A stretch of 64,000 nt of DNA from Eubacterium sp. (lineage in GTDB: Bacteria > Bacillota > Clostridia > Lachnospirales > Lachnospiraceae). Below, in pieces: positions 52,554-60,560 of the stretch. Under the pieces are notes generated by a model. It did no database searches, was not told the origin of the DNA, and was given only the letters and a program-made list of their open reading frames with translations. The translations under genes were made by a program, and so were the position numbers. Positions within the stretch are counted from its first letter, which is position 1. Each line of letters opens with the position of its first letter. The DNA is taken from the NCBI GenBank assembly GCA_021769425.1, contig JAETSX010000022.1:45318-109317 (forward strand). Direction: 5' to 3'.

Positions 52554-54131
52554 ATGGAAAGAAATTTAAATGATGAAAAGATGTATGAATATTTCCAGAA
52601 GGAAGCCAAAGATATCTTTGCAGAATTTTCCGAACGTCTAGATAAAGTGGAAGAGTTTCCAGTGTGCCAGATGACAAGGGCGGGGATATCTAAAATATAT
52701 AAAAGTCTTCAGGTAATTTATAATAAAGAAGAGGCAGCACAAGAGGTTTGCCTGATTGAAAATGTATATGAGATTCTTACCAGATTTGTTGGAATTAAGG
52801 GAATGGAACATTTGCTGGTCAATAACTATGCAGCCATTGAAAATGGTATTTTTCTGGAACATTCTGCGGAAGGAACGCCTAAAAGAATAAGGGAACATTA
52901 TAAGCATCAGTTTCGCAATGCCTATCTGGGGCTTTTGCTTTTGAAAGATTTTCATTTTGATGATTGCATTACGGATTGTATGTTGGATAAAAAGAATGAG
53001 TATGCTTATTTGATTCTGGCAGCGCTAACAGAAAAGTTCGAAAGAAACAAACGGCAGATGTTGAAAGAAATTATTTATAAAAGTTTTCTGGTCAGTGCAT
53101 TGTTTCATGATATTGGTTATCCCCTTGCTTATTATTTTCGAACGGCTGATGAGATACATCAATTCGCGCCATTTTTTAAGATTGTAAATCCTGCTGTTAA
53201 GACAGTTTTTGCAGAAATCAAGGCTTTGCTAAATAATAGTTGGCTGTTTCAGACAGTAGCACATGATGAAATCAGAAAGAAATACGAAAAGAATGATCAT
53301 GGCTGTCTGTCTGCAATCAGCTTTTTGATGAATTTTTATTTTTCCGGTAGCATATACAGTCTGGATGGCGGAAAACGGTGCATTGTAGAAATGGCAGCAG
53401 TTTCAATATATAAGCATACGAATGATTATCATAAAAATAGCAGGATGCTTTTTAGCCAGGATCCACTTTCTTATTTTTTGCGTCTGTGTGACGATTTGCA
53501 GGAATGGCAGCGTTTTTTAGTGTGCATTGAAGAAAAGCATAATTATCTTCGGTGTGCTGAATGTGGGAAAATTATTAGGCCAGCCAGGGAGGATAGCAGT
53601 ATTTATCAATGTAGTTGCGGAAAACAATTTCAGAAAATTACCCAGATGGAAAATAAGAAGATGAGCTATATTGATATATGCAATGGTATGAGATTGGAAG
53701 GGGATGAACATAAACTTCATATATACCTTCAATATGACTGTTATCGGCTTTTAGAGCTGTTATTGAGTGATTATGAAGCGGTGGTATACCGTGAAAAGGG
53801 ATTAAAGGGCATTGAAAATATGCTGCAATTTCAGAATTATTTGCCAGATATGGAATTGCATTATTTTCTTTCCAATAATCCGATTGAAATTATAAAAGAG
53901 ATGCAGAAACGATCTAAAATGAAAGCTGCTGATATTCAGAAATGGGTAGAAAGTCAGAAAAATGAGATGAATTTGAAAGAATTTATGAACATATGTGAGG
54001 ATAAGATAAGTACGCAGGAATTTGGAGAAAAAATAGAGCGGAATACAGTAAAATATGCTGGTGCAGCAAGAAATTTTACAGAACAATATTTAGGAGAAAT
54101 TTTTGCTTTCTGGAAGTTTCTGGAAGTATAG
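52554..54131 (+). CDS. Island protein E: HD-domain phosphohydrolase with zinc ribbon
   Basis: A 525-residue protein. An HD-type metal site can be traced: His in EHYKHQFRNAYLG (about residue 122), the HD pair in SALFHDIGYPLAYY (about 185), a later His in KNDHGCLSAISFL (about 245), IYKHTNDYHKN, and a final Asp in FLRLCDDLQEWQ. HD proteins of this kind cleave nucleotides, cyclic nucleotides or dNTPs. Near residue 330, RCAECGKIIRP and YQCSCGKQF form a zinc ribbon (CxxC...CxC). The last about 130 residues are helical. It is the best candidate effector of the island, for example depleting nucleotides, but no substrate can be inferred. The ATG is 31 bp after D; a terminator-like hairpin follows. Confidence 0.7.
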   Translation: MERNLNDEKMYEYFQKEAKDIFAEFSERLDKVEEFPVCQMTRAGISKIYKSLQVIYNKEEAAQEVCLIENVYEILTRFVGIKGMEHLLVNNYAAIENGIFLEHSAEGTPKRIREHYKHQFRNAYLGLLLLKDFHFDDCITDCMLDKKNEYAYLILAALTEKFERNKRQMLKEIIYKSFLVSALFHDIGYPLAYYFRTADEIHQFAPFFKIVNPAVKTVFAEIKALLNNSWLFQTVAHDEIRKKYEKNDHGCLSAISFLMNFYFSGSIYSLDGGKRCIVEMAAVSIYKHTNDYHKNSRMLFSQDPLSYFLRLCDDLQEWQRFLVCIEEKHNYLRCAECGKIIRPAREDSSIYQCSCGKQFQKITQMENKKMSYIDICNGMRLEGDEHKLHIYLQYDCYRLLELLLSDYEAVVYREKGLKGIENMLQFQNYLPDMELHYFLSNNPIEIIKEMQKRSKMKAADIQKWVESQKNEMNLKEFMNICEDKISTQEFGEKIERNTVKYAGAARNFTEQYLGEIFAFWKFLEV

Positions 54132-54142
54132 TAAACTTCCCG

Positions 54143-54200
54143 TCACACTCAGCCTGCCGTTCGGCGGGCTGAGTGTGATGGAAGCATCAAAATTTTTTTG
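54143..54200 (+). terminator. Terminator-like hairpin after the island
   Basis: TCACACTCAGCCTGCC (54143-54158), loop GTTC, GGCGGGCTGAGTGTGA (54163-54178): a 16-bp stem with one G-T pair. A T-run (54192-54198) lies 13 bp after the stem. The inner AGCCTGCC/GGCGGGCT resembles the second hairpin of the REP-like arrays. The response regulator starts 41 bp further on. Confidence 0.65.
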
Positions 54201-54219
54201 AGAAAACGAGGAAGAAAAA

Positions 54220-54948
54220 ATGTTAAATATTGTTATATGCGATGATGAAAAAGAAACGTGCGAAGAATTAAAGGAAATATTGTTAAACCATGCGTCCAGG
54301 AATCTGATGTCTTATCATGTAGAGTCCTTTTATACAGGGACAGATTTATCAGAGTATCTGATGAATAATAACAGAGCAGACATTCTTTTTCTTGACATTG
54401 CGCTACCTGGAGTAGATGGGATTAATGTGGGAAAATTGATCAGGAATACGATAGGTGATGAGCAGACGGTTATTGTTTATATTTCGTCAAGCAAATCGTA
54501 TGCGTTAGAGCTGTTTCAAAATCGCCCGTTTGATTTTGTGATAAAACCATTGGAAGAAGAAAAGATAGTATCTGTCATGGATAAAATCTTCCGGTTCCTG
54601 GGAAAAAATGCCGCCTTTCTGGAATTTCGAAACAAGGGGAAATTGTATAAAATACCCTATAAAGACATCCTTTATCTGCAGAGTGAAAAAAGGAAAATCA
54701 AGGTAGTGACGGTAAAGGGGGTAAAAGAATACTATGGAAAGCTAAACGAAGCCGAGGCAATGCTGCCTGCTGACACTTTTTTGAAAATACATAAATCTTA
54801 TCTTATCAATTCATGTTTTGTAGAAACATATACGTACGAACAAATTACAATGGCTGACGGTAGCGTGCTGAATGTCAGCCAGCTGCAAAGGCCATGCGTG
54901 AGAAAGAAGATTTTGGAGAGTGAAAGGAGCAGAAAAAATGGGGATTAA
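54220..54948 (+). CDS. LytTR-family response regulator (AgrA-like)
   Basis: A 242-residue two-component regulator. Residues 1-125 form a receiver domain with the acidic pair CDDE, phospho-acceptor Asp59 in ILFLDIALPG and the late Lys in FVIKPLEEE. Residues about 135-235 are a LytTR DNA-binding domain (YKDILYLQSEKRKIKVV, FLKIHKSYLINSCFVETY). This is the AgrA type that binds pairs of 9-10-bp direct repeats. The ATG follows GAGGAAGAAAAA. The stop overlaps the kinase gene by 11 bp. It likely activates agrDB from the repeats at 56224-56259. Confidence 0.9.
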   Translation: MLNIVICDDEKETCEELKEILLNHASRNLMSYHVESFYTGTDLSEYLMNNNRADILFLDIALPGVDGINVGKLIRNTIGDEQTVIVYISSSKSYALELFQNRPFDFVIKPLEEEKIVSVMDKIFRFLGKNAAFLEFRNKGKLYKIPYKDILYLQSEKRKIKVVTVKGVKEYYGKLNEAEAMLPADTFLKIHKSYLINSCFVETYTYEQITMADGSVLNVSQLQRPCVRKKILESERSRKNGD

Positions 54949-56206
54949 GGGGATTCTGCTAAGCATAGCGGCCAACGCCGTTCGAACCGTTGCCATTAAA
55001 AAACTGGTCGACACATTTACTGATAAAAGAACCTGCCTCTGGAAATTTCATTGGGTATTATATGTGTTTTTTTGGGGATTTACCAGTACAATTTATCACC
55101 TCTTTTATTATCCGCCTCTTAACCTTTTATGCAATATCCTGGGGCTTATCCTAATACTTTTGCCGTATAACATAAAAATGTCAAGAAAAGTGCTTACAGT
55201 ATTTTTGATTTATGGAATCAATGCGTTGGATGACAGCATTGTGGTATTTGCTTTTTCTAAGTATCAGTTTGGAAACCCTGTGAATCCCCTGCAGGAATAC
55301 GTTACAAGCCTGGTAATGTTTCTGGTTGCGATGATTATGGAGAGGACGGCAAGGATGGAAAAAGATTCTGCCCTTCCTTTCAGATATCAGGCTTCGCTGG
55401 GAATTGTTCCTGTTATAAGCGTAGGTGTTATTTTTTACGTGGCAAAGCTGGGGACTCAATTCAGAGGCATTATTCTTTTTACAGCGACAGGGCTGTTGAT
55501 TATTAATATCTTAAATATATACTTCTATCAGTCATTGATTCAGTTTTATTCCGGATACATGGAGCAAAAAATGCAGGAACAAATGGTACATATATATGCC
55601 CGAGAATTAGAGATAATACAGGAGTCTCAAAAACATGAAAAAACTTTATGGCATGATATGAAACACCATATCATTGAATTGAAAATGATGTTAAAAGACA
55701 AAAAGATTCGGGATGCCCAGGAATATCTAAAAGAGATGGAGCAATTTATGGCAAGCTCCAATGAGACGGTTTCCACGGGAAACCAGGAAGTGGACGGCAT
55801 TTTGGATTATATGATGAAAAAAGCAAACGAAGTATTAAAGGAAGTGAAAGTACAGATAAATATTCCGGAAGGGATGTTCCATGGCAATTTTAAATTATGT
55901 ACAATTTTGGGTAATTTGTTGGATAATGCAATACGGGAAGCGCAAAAAACAGAACGCAAATATTTATGCGTTGAAATATTTGTAAAAGCAGGGGTTCTTT
56001 TTCTGTTTATAGAAAATAGCTATTCCGGCAATGTCATCAAACGAAAAGAGAAATTTAAGACAACGCAGAAAGAGGTGACGCATCATGGAATAGGGTTGGA
56101 AAATGTCAGGAAAATGATAGATATATGCGGGGGTGAGATTAATATAAATTATACAGAAGATATCTTTAAAGTGGAGGCTCTGCTGTATATAAATTCCATC
56201 AAATAA
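54938..56206 (+). CDS. AgrC-like sensor histidine kinase
   Basis: A 422-residue membrane kinase. About six spans in residues 1-200 form the peptide-sensing region. A dimerisation helix carries the phospho-acceptor His239 in EKTLWHDMKHH, and a GHKL ATPase domain follows (N-box LGNLLDNAIREAQK, G-box THHGIGLENVRKMID). This is the layout of AgrC receptors for cyclic peptide signals. ATG 54938 follows GAAAGGAG inside the end of the regulator gene. It should phosphorylate the LytTR regulator when the AgrD-derived peptide accumulates. Confidence 0.9.
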   Translation: MGIKGILLSIAANAVRTVAIKKLVDTFTDKRTCLWKFHWVLYVFFWGFTSTIYHLFYYPPLNLLCNILGLILILLPYNIKMSRKVLTVFLIYGINALDDSIVVFAFSKYQFGNPVNPLQEYVTSLVMFLVAMIMERTARMEKDSALPFRYQASLGIVPVISVGVIFYVAKLGTQFRGIILFTATGLLIINILNIYFYQSLIQFYSGYMEQKMQEQMVHIYARELEIIQESQKHEKTLWHDMKHHIIELKMMLKDKKIRDAQEYLKEMEQFMASSNETVSTGNQEVDGILDYMMKKANEVLKEVKVQINIPEGMFHGNFKLCTILGNLLDNAIREAQKTERKYLCVEIFVKAGVLFLFIENSYSGNVIKRKEKFKTTQKEVTHHGIGLENVRKMIDICGGEININYTEDIFKVEALLYINSIK

Positions 56207-56223
56207 GTAATTAGGATCAATAC

Positions 56224-56292
56224 ATGATTTTTTACATAAACATATATGATTTATTACATTTGGAAAAAAGTAGAAAATATATATGGTATAAT
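56224..56292 (+). promoter_or_regulatory. LytTR-type operator and agrDB promoter
   Basis: ATGATTTTTTACAT (56224-56237) and ATGATTTATTACAT (56246-56259) are direct repeats, 13 of 14 identical, with a 22-bp step (two helical turns), the spacing LytTR regulators use. A TATAAT box follows at 56287-56292 without a recognisable -35, as in activator-dependent Agr promoters. Confidence 0.65.
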
Positions 56293-56334
56293 TTTGGAAA
56301 ATATTCAGGAGGTATATGAGATGAAAGAGAAGAA

Positions 56335-56457
56335 ATGGAAAAAGCAGCGGTTCGTTTGGTTCGGAAGGTTGCAGCCAGAGAGGCGAATGTAGGATGTTCA
56401 TTTTGGAGTTATCAGCGCAGGCAGCCGGATTCTGTAAAAAGGTTAAGAAAATTTTGA
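56335..56457 (+). CDS. agrD: AgrD cyclic autoinducer peptide precursor
   Basis: A 40-residue precursor between the kinase and agrB. It has an amphipathic leader MEKAAVRLVRKVAAREAN, a core region VGCSFWSY with the single Cys, then a charged tail RRQPDSVKRLRKF. AgrB would cut the tail and cyclise the Cys with the new C-terminus to give a thiolactone signal; the exact ring end is not certain. The best ribosome site (CAGGAGGTATATGAG) precedes a different ATG at 56321, in another frame and ending after 23 codons. Either translation starts at 56335 with a weak site, or a small indel between 56325 and 56335 has shifted the leader. Confidence 0.8.
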   Translation: MEKAAVRLVRKVAAREANVGCSFWSYQRRQPDSVKRLRKF

Positions 56458-56475
56458 AGTGTTGGGGGATAACTT

Positions 56476-57063
56476 TTGGAAGAAGCGATAGACAATATTT
56501 CTGAAAAAATAGCAGGCGCTATTTGCAATGATAGCCAGGAGCTGGAGGTAATTGTATACGGAGTGCATCAGACCATAATTATGATGATGAATTTTTTGCT
56601 TACAATGATAAGCGGAATTATCTGGCATGAATTCCTTTTTATGGCTATAATGTTTTTATATTTTAGCATCTTGCGTCCTTATGCGGGTGGTTATCATGCA
56701 AAAACAGAAGGGAAATGTTTGGCGCTATCTATTGCATTGATAAATTTGGTTCTCTTTGGCAGACAGTATTTTAGATTGTGTTTCCCTGCTTATCTGGTTA
56801 TTTGCTTGGCGTCTATTGTTGTCATATTTTTGTGTGCGCCAATTGGAAATCCTAATAAAACATTGGATATGATGGAGAGAAGGGTATATAGAAGAAAGTC
56901 ACGGATTATAGTGGCGATAAGTTCTGTCATTTTTATAGCAGCTGTTATATTTAAATGGCAAATATTATATGAGGGGATTGTTTGGGGCATGTTTGTAACA
57001 GCGGCATTAGTGATAGCAGGGAAAATAAAATATAGGGTGCCAGGTGTCATACAAAAGCGATGA
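56476..57063 (+). CDS. agrB: AgrB-type membrane peptidase
   Basis: Membrane cysteine protease that trims AgrD and forms the thiolactone. The 195 residues hold about six spans and the active-site pair His74 and Cys81 in RPYAGGYHAKTEGKC, with the same 7-residue spacing as in Staphylococcus AgrB. It starts with TTG at 56476 after GGGGGATAACTT; no better ATG fits. It is encoded directly downstream of agrD (18-bp gap), forming the quorum-sensing operon. Confidence 0.9.
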   Translation: MEEAIDNISEKIAGAICNDSQELEVIVYGVHQTIIMMMNFLLTMISGIIWHEFLFMAIMFLYFSILRPYAGGYHAKTEGKCLALSIALINLVLFGRQYFRLCFPAYLVICLASIVVIFLCAPIGNPNKTLDMMERRVYRRKSRIIVAISSVIFIAAVIFKWQILYEGIVWGMFVTAALVIAGKIKYRVPGVIQKR

Positions 57064-57148
57064 AAATTATCAGAGTTTCAGGAATTGGAGATTTTACGGT
57101 TTAAAAATAGTGTCAGGAGACTCTGATGCTAAGATTAGCGAGGTAACC

Positions 57149-58360
57149 ATGTACAGAATAAAATACGCAGCGAGGAATAAAGGAAGAAGCTTATTATTGA
57201 TTTTAATCTCCTTTATCTTCATCAGCTTTATCTTTATTTATCTTGACAGTATTGACGGCAACTACCGCGCCCTGGAAAATTTAGGAGAGCAGATTCCCGT
57301 TTCTATATGTTTGACGGATGTCAGCGGGATACGGCAGCAGGGGCTTAGGATTCAGGAAAAGACGGCGGATCATTTAGAGGAGTTAGATGTGAAAGAGAAA
57401 GCGCTGACTGCCGAAAGCTACGGCAATGTCAGCCGCGGCGGCCAGAACAGGGAGAAAATAAGCGTGTACCTTACCGCTGCCAACAGCGCGTCTGCATTCC
57501 TGTTAGAGCCGGAAAGCCTTACCGTCAGTATGGAGGAATTTGAGACAATGCTGTCAGAGGACGCCGGAGTCTGCCTCCTAAGCAAAGAATACGCAGAAGA
57601 ACGGGGGCTGAACTGCCAGCCGGGAGACACGCTGGAACTGAATCTGTACAGCGGAAAATATGATGAAATCGGCCAGGTGGACGGATTTGAAAAAGTTACT
57701 GCTACTCAGATAGTAATAGGCGGGTTCTTCCAGGGGCGCGTATATGACAGCATAATGGCGGAAGAGCCCAATGTCATCTGTTCGGCAGAGTGGCTTAGAG
57801 GCCAGTACGCAGCGGCAGGGAAGCCTTTTTATTATTCTTCAGCAAGAGGGGTGATTGGAAATCCCATGGAATTGAATGCATGGAAGGAAAAAGCAAGGAA
57901 GCTTTCCTTCTTCCCCATGGACACCCAAAAGCCGGAGGACATTGCACAGATAGCCCTGTCGGTGGACGACAGAAATTATATCCAGACAGCTTCTAAAATC
58001 AAGAAGAATATAGAGATTCTCCAGATATTCGTGATACCGGTTTTTGTTCTGCTTATCCTTTTGGAGGCGTTGATTTTCTTTCTGTCCATCCATAACCAGA
58101 AAAGGGATATCTTCCTGATGCGTTGCCTGGGGATGAAAAGATTTGAGATTATCCTGCAGCTGCTGCTGGAAGGAAGCGCTCTGGCCGTTATCGGAAGTGG
58201 TGCAGCAATGGTTGTATTGCTCTGTGCCGGCTATGGATTTCCGGCACAGACCTGGCTGAGAGTATTTCTTGCATTTATGGCGGTGCAGTTCTTGGGTTCA
58301 GCGTTTTCCGCCGTCCTTGTATGCCGGAAAAACGTGCTGTATATCGGGAAGACGTATTAG
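57149..58360 (+). CDS. FtsX-like ABC transporter permease
   Basis: A 403-residue permease of the MacB/FtsX type. One N-terminal span (SLLLILISFIFISFIFIYL) is followed by a large extracellular domain (about residues 40-270). Three C-terminal spans are present (IFVIPVFVLLILLEALIFFL, with the coupling motif MRCLGMKRFEIILQLLLEG). ATG 57149 follows GCGAGGTAACC. The partner ATPase starts 13 bp after it. In this locus it likely exports the modified peptide or provides immunity. Confidence 0.82.
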   Translation: MYRIKYAARNKGRSLLLILISFIFISFIFIYLDSIDGNYRALENLGEQIPVSICLTDVSGIRQQGLRIQEKTADHLEELDVKEKALTAESYGNVSRGGQNREKISVYLTAANSASAFLLEPESLTVSMEEFETMLSEDAGVCLLSKEYAEERGLNCQPGDTLELNLYSGKYDEIGQVDGFEKVTATQIVIGGFFQGRVYDSIMAEEPNVICSAEWLRGQYAAAGKPFYYSSARGVIGNPMELNAWKEKARKLSFFPMDTQKPEDIAQIALSVDDRNYIQTASKIKKNIEILQIFVIPVFVLLILLEALIFFLSIHNQKRDIFLMRCLGMKRFEIILQLLLEGSALAVIGSGAAMVVLLCAGYGFPAQTWLRVFLAFMAVQFLGSAFSAVLVCRKNVLYIGKTY

Positions 58361-58373
58361 GAGAAGAATGAAT

Positions 58374-59084
58374 ATGAATAAGTTAAGAATAGAAAATGTA
58401 AGCTACCGTTACAGCAATCACTATCAGACCACGTACGCTCTTCGGGAAGTGAACGCCCAATTCCAGTCAGGACAGTTCTGCGTCATTGAGGGAAAATCCG
58501 GGAGCGGAAAAACCACGATGCTTTCCCTCCTGGCGGGCCTTGACCTGCCCTCGGAAGGAACCATTTACCTGGATGGGAAAAGCTACCGGGAACTGGATCG
58601 GGATAAACTCAGAAGAAAGCAGTTATCCATTATTTTTCAGAATTACAACTTGTTTCCCATGCTGACCGTACAGGAAAACATTGCATATCCCCTTGGACTC
58701 ACAGGCAGAAAGAAAGGAAACTGGAAAGAACGGATCAATGAAATCTTAGAAAGCGTGGGATTAAACGAAACCATGCTGAAAAAATACCCCGGGATGCTGA
58801 GCGGCGGGGAGCAGCAGCGGGTGGCAATCGCCCGGACCATAGCGTCGGAAGCGCCGATTATCTTGGCGGATGAGCCAACCGGGAATCTGGACACGGCGAA
58901 CAGCGGCCGGATTGTGGAGAACCTGAAAAGGCTGTCCCATGAGGATGGGCGGTGCGTCGTTCTGGTCACTCATGATCCGGACATTGCCCGGCAGGCGGAC
59001 GTGCTGTACCGGATGAGTGACGGGCGGATTGTGGAGAAGCAGAACCCCATGGATGAAGGGAAGACGACAGATAAAATTGTGTAA
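58374..59084 (+). CDS. MacB/LolD-type ABC ATPase
   Basis: A 236-residue ATPase. Walker A GKSGSGKT near residue 42, Q-loop [18 protein letters not shown], signature [17 protein letters not shown] and Walker [13 protein letters not shown] are intact. ATG 58374 is chosen because TTAGGAGAAG gives proper spacing; an ATG at 58368 is closer to it. It pairs with the preceding permease and perhaps with the second permease at the window end. Confidence 0.9.
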   Translation: MNKLRIENVSYRYSNHYQTTYALREVNAQFQSGQFCVIEGKSGSGKTTMLSLLAGLDLPSEGTIYLDGKSYRELDRDKLRRKQLSIIFQNYNLFPMLTVQENIAYPLGLTGRKKGNWKERINEILESVGLNETMLKKYPGMLSGGEQQRVAIARTIASEAPIILADEPTGNLDTANSGRIVENLKRLSHEDGRCVVLVTHDPDIARQADVLYRMSDGRIVEKQNPMDEGKTTDKIV

Positions 59085-59132
59085 GCAACAGGCAGAAATG
59101 CAAAACGACGCATGGATGAAGGGAGAATAAAG

Positions 59133-60560
59133 ATGAAACCGTTAATTTATCCGTTGAAAACACCGTTAGGATATTATTTTTATGAAACGCAGAGGAATGA
59201 GATTATAGCGGTCAATGAAGGAATTTATGAACGGATTGTAAATTGGGAGCCGGAAGGAGAACTAGGGGACGTGCAGGCCGGCAGTGAGGCGGCCCTTGCA
59301 GTGGAAGAACTGAAGGATCTGGGATACCTGAGGGAGCCGTATATTGAGAAGCTTGAGCATCCGGCGACAAAATATTTAGACATTATTCTGGAACGAAGAG
59401 TCAGCAAGATATTGCTGCAGCTGACCCAGAGATGTAATTTACGCTGCCGATATTGCGTGTATTCCGAAGAGAAGAATTTCGGCACAAGAAGCCATTCCAA
59501 TAAGGATATGAGTTATGAGACGGCGAAAAAAGCCGTGGATTTTTATATGGAGCATTCTGTAGACTGCGAGGAAAAAGCCATTGGGTTTTACGGTGGGGAG
59601 CCGCTTTTGCAGTTTGGATTAATCAAAAAAATTATTGCATACTGCAATGATGTCTTCCGGGGGCATAAAATCATTTATTCCATCACAACCAATGGGACGC
59701 TGCTGACAGATGAAATCATGGATTTTCTGGTAAAAAATCAGGTTTATATTACAGTGAGCTTAGACGGCTCGAAGGAGATCCATGATAAGAACCGGAGGTT
59801 TGTCAATGATGAAGGATCTTATGACGCGGTAATCAGGAATTTAGAGAAATTGAAGCATAAATGTGAAGATAAGTTGCAGTGCGCAGTCAATATGGTGGTT
59901 GATCCGGACAATGATTATCAGGAAGTATCCAATTTTTTCCATGAACCGGTTTTGAAGGGGCTTAATGTGCGGTGGAATATGGTGGAAGAAGAGAATGAAA
60001 TAAAAAGGACAAGCGAGCAGTTTGAGTCGGCCTATGAATATCAGACGTTTTTGGGATATGTCAGATATTTCCGGGAAGAGAATTTTGATGCGCCGGACGG
60101 ATTAGTGAAAGGAGCCTTTGAAGGACGGGCGATTTCGGATTCACATTTCCAGGCTTTTGAACTGCCGGGGGTTACGGCTCCGGGAGGCCCCTGCGTGCCT
60201 GGGAAAATGAGACTGCTGGCAGATTGCGACGGAAACCTGTTTCCTTGTGAAAGGGTCAGTGAAACATCCTCTTGTATGAAAATTGGAAGCCTTGACGCAG
60301 GCTTTGACCTTGAAAAAGTAAGCAGGATTTTAAATGTTTCACGGATTACAGAGGAATGCAGAAACTGCTGGGCCTTTGCGCTGTGCTCCGTATGTGGGAA
60401 ACATGCCGCGGATGGGGATGCGTTATGCGCAGAGCTGAAAAGGAAACAGTGTTCAGGAGCCAGAGGGAATGCCTGGAGACAGATTGCGGACCGGATTCTG
60501 CTGTATGAGAATATGGCTCATGAGAAGAAGATGCGCAAGAAAAAGGAGGGGAAATTTTGA
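59133..60560 (+). CDS. ccpM: Radical SAM maturase for a Cys-rich peptide (CcpM-like)
   Basis: A 475-residue radical SAM-SPASM enzyme. The SAM cluster is CNLRCRYC near residue 108, with GFYGGEPLLQF and ITTNGTLL downstream. The C-terminal SPASM region has Cys in GGPCVPGKMRLLADCDGN, LFPCERVSE, CRNCWAFALCSVCG and KRKQCSG. The first about 90 residues form a peptide-recognition-like domain (FYETQRNEIIAVNEGIYERI). The size and setting (precursor, TIGR04066-like protein, ACP-like protein) fit the maturase of clostridial Cys-rich peptides. It probably installs a thioether or other C-H derived cross-link on the 63-residue precursor. ATG 59133 follows GAAGGGAGAATAAAG. Confidence 0.85.
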   Translation: MKPLIYPLKTPLGYYFYETQRNEIIAVNEGIYERIVNWEPEGELGDVQAGSEAALAVEELKDLGYLREPYIEKLEHPATKYLDIILERRVSKILLQLTQRCNLRCRYCVYSEEKNFGTRSHSNKDMSYETAKKAVDFYMEHSVDCEEKAIGFYGGEPLLQFGLIKKIIAYCNDVFRGHKIIYSITTNGTLLTDEIMDFLVKNQVYITVSLDGSKEIHDKNRRFVNDEGSYDAVIRNLEKLKHKCEDKLQCAVNMVVDPDNDYQEVSNFFHEPVLKGLNVRWNMVEEENEIKRTSEQFESAYEYQTFLGYVRYFREENFDAPDGLVKGAFEGRAISDSHFQAFELPGVTAPGGPCVPGKMRLLADCDGNLFPCERVSETSSCMKIGSLDAGFDLEKVSRILNVSRITEECRNCWAFALCSVCGKHAADGDALCAELKRKQCSGARGNAWRQIADRILLYENMAHEKKMRKKKEGKF

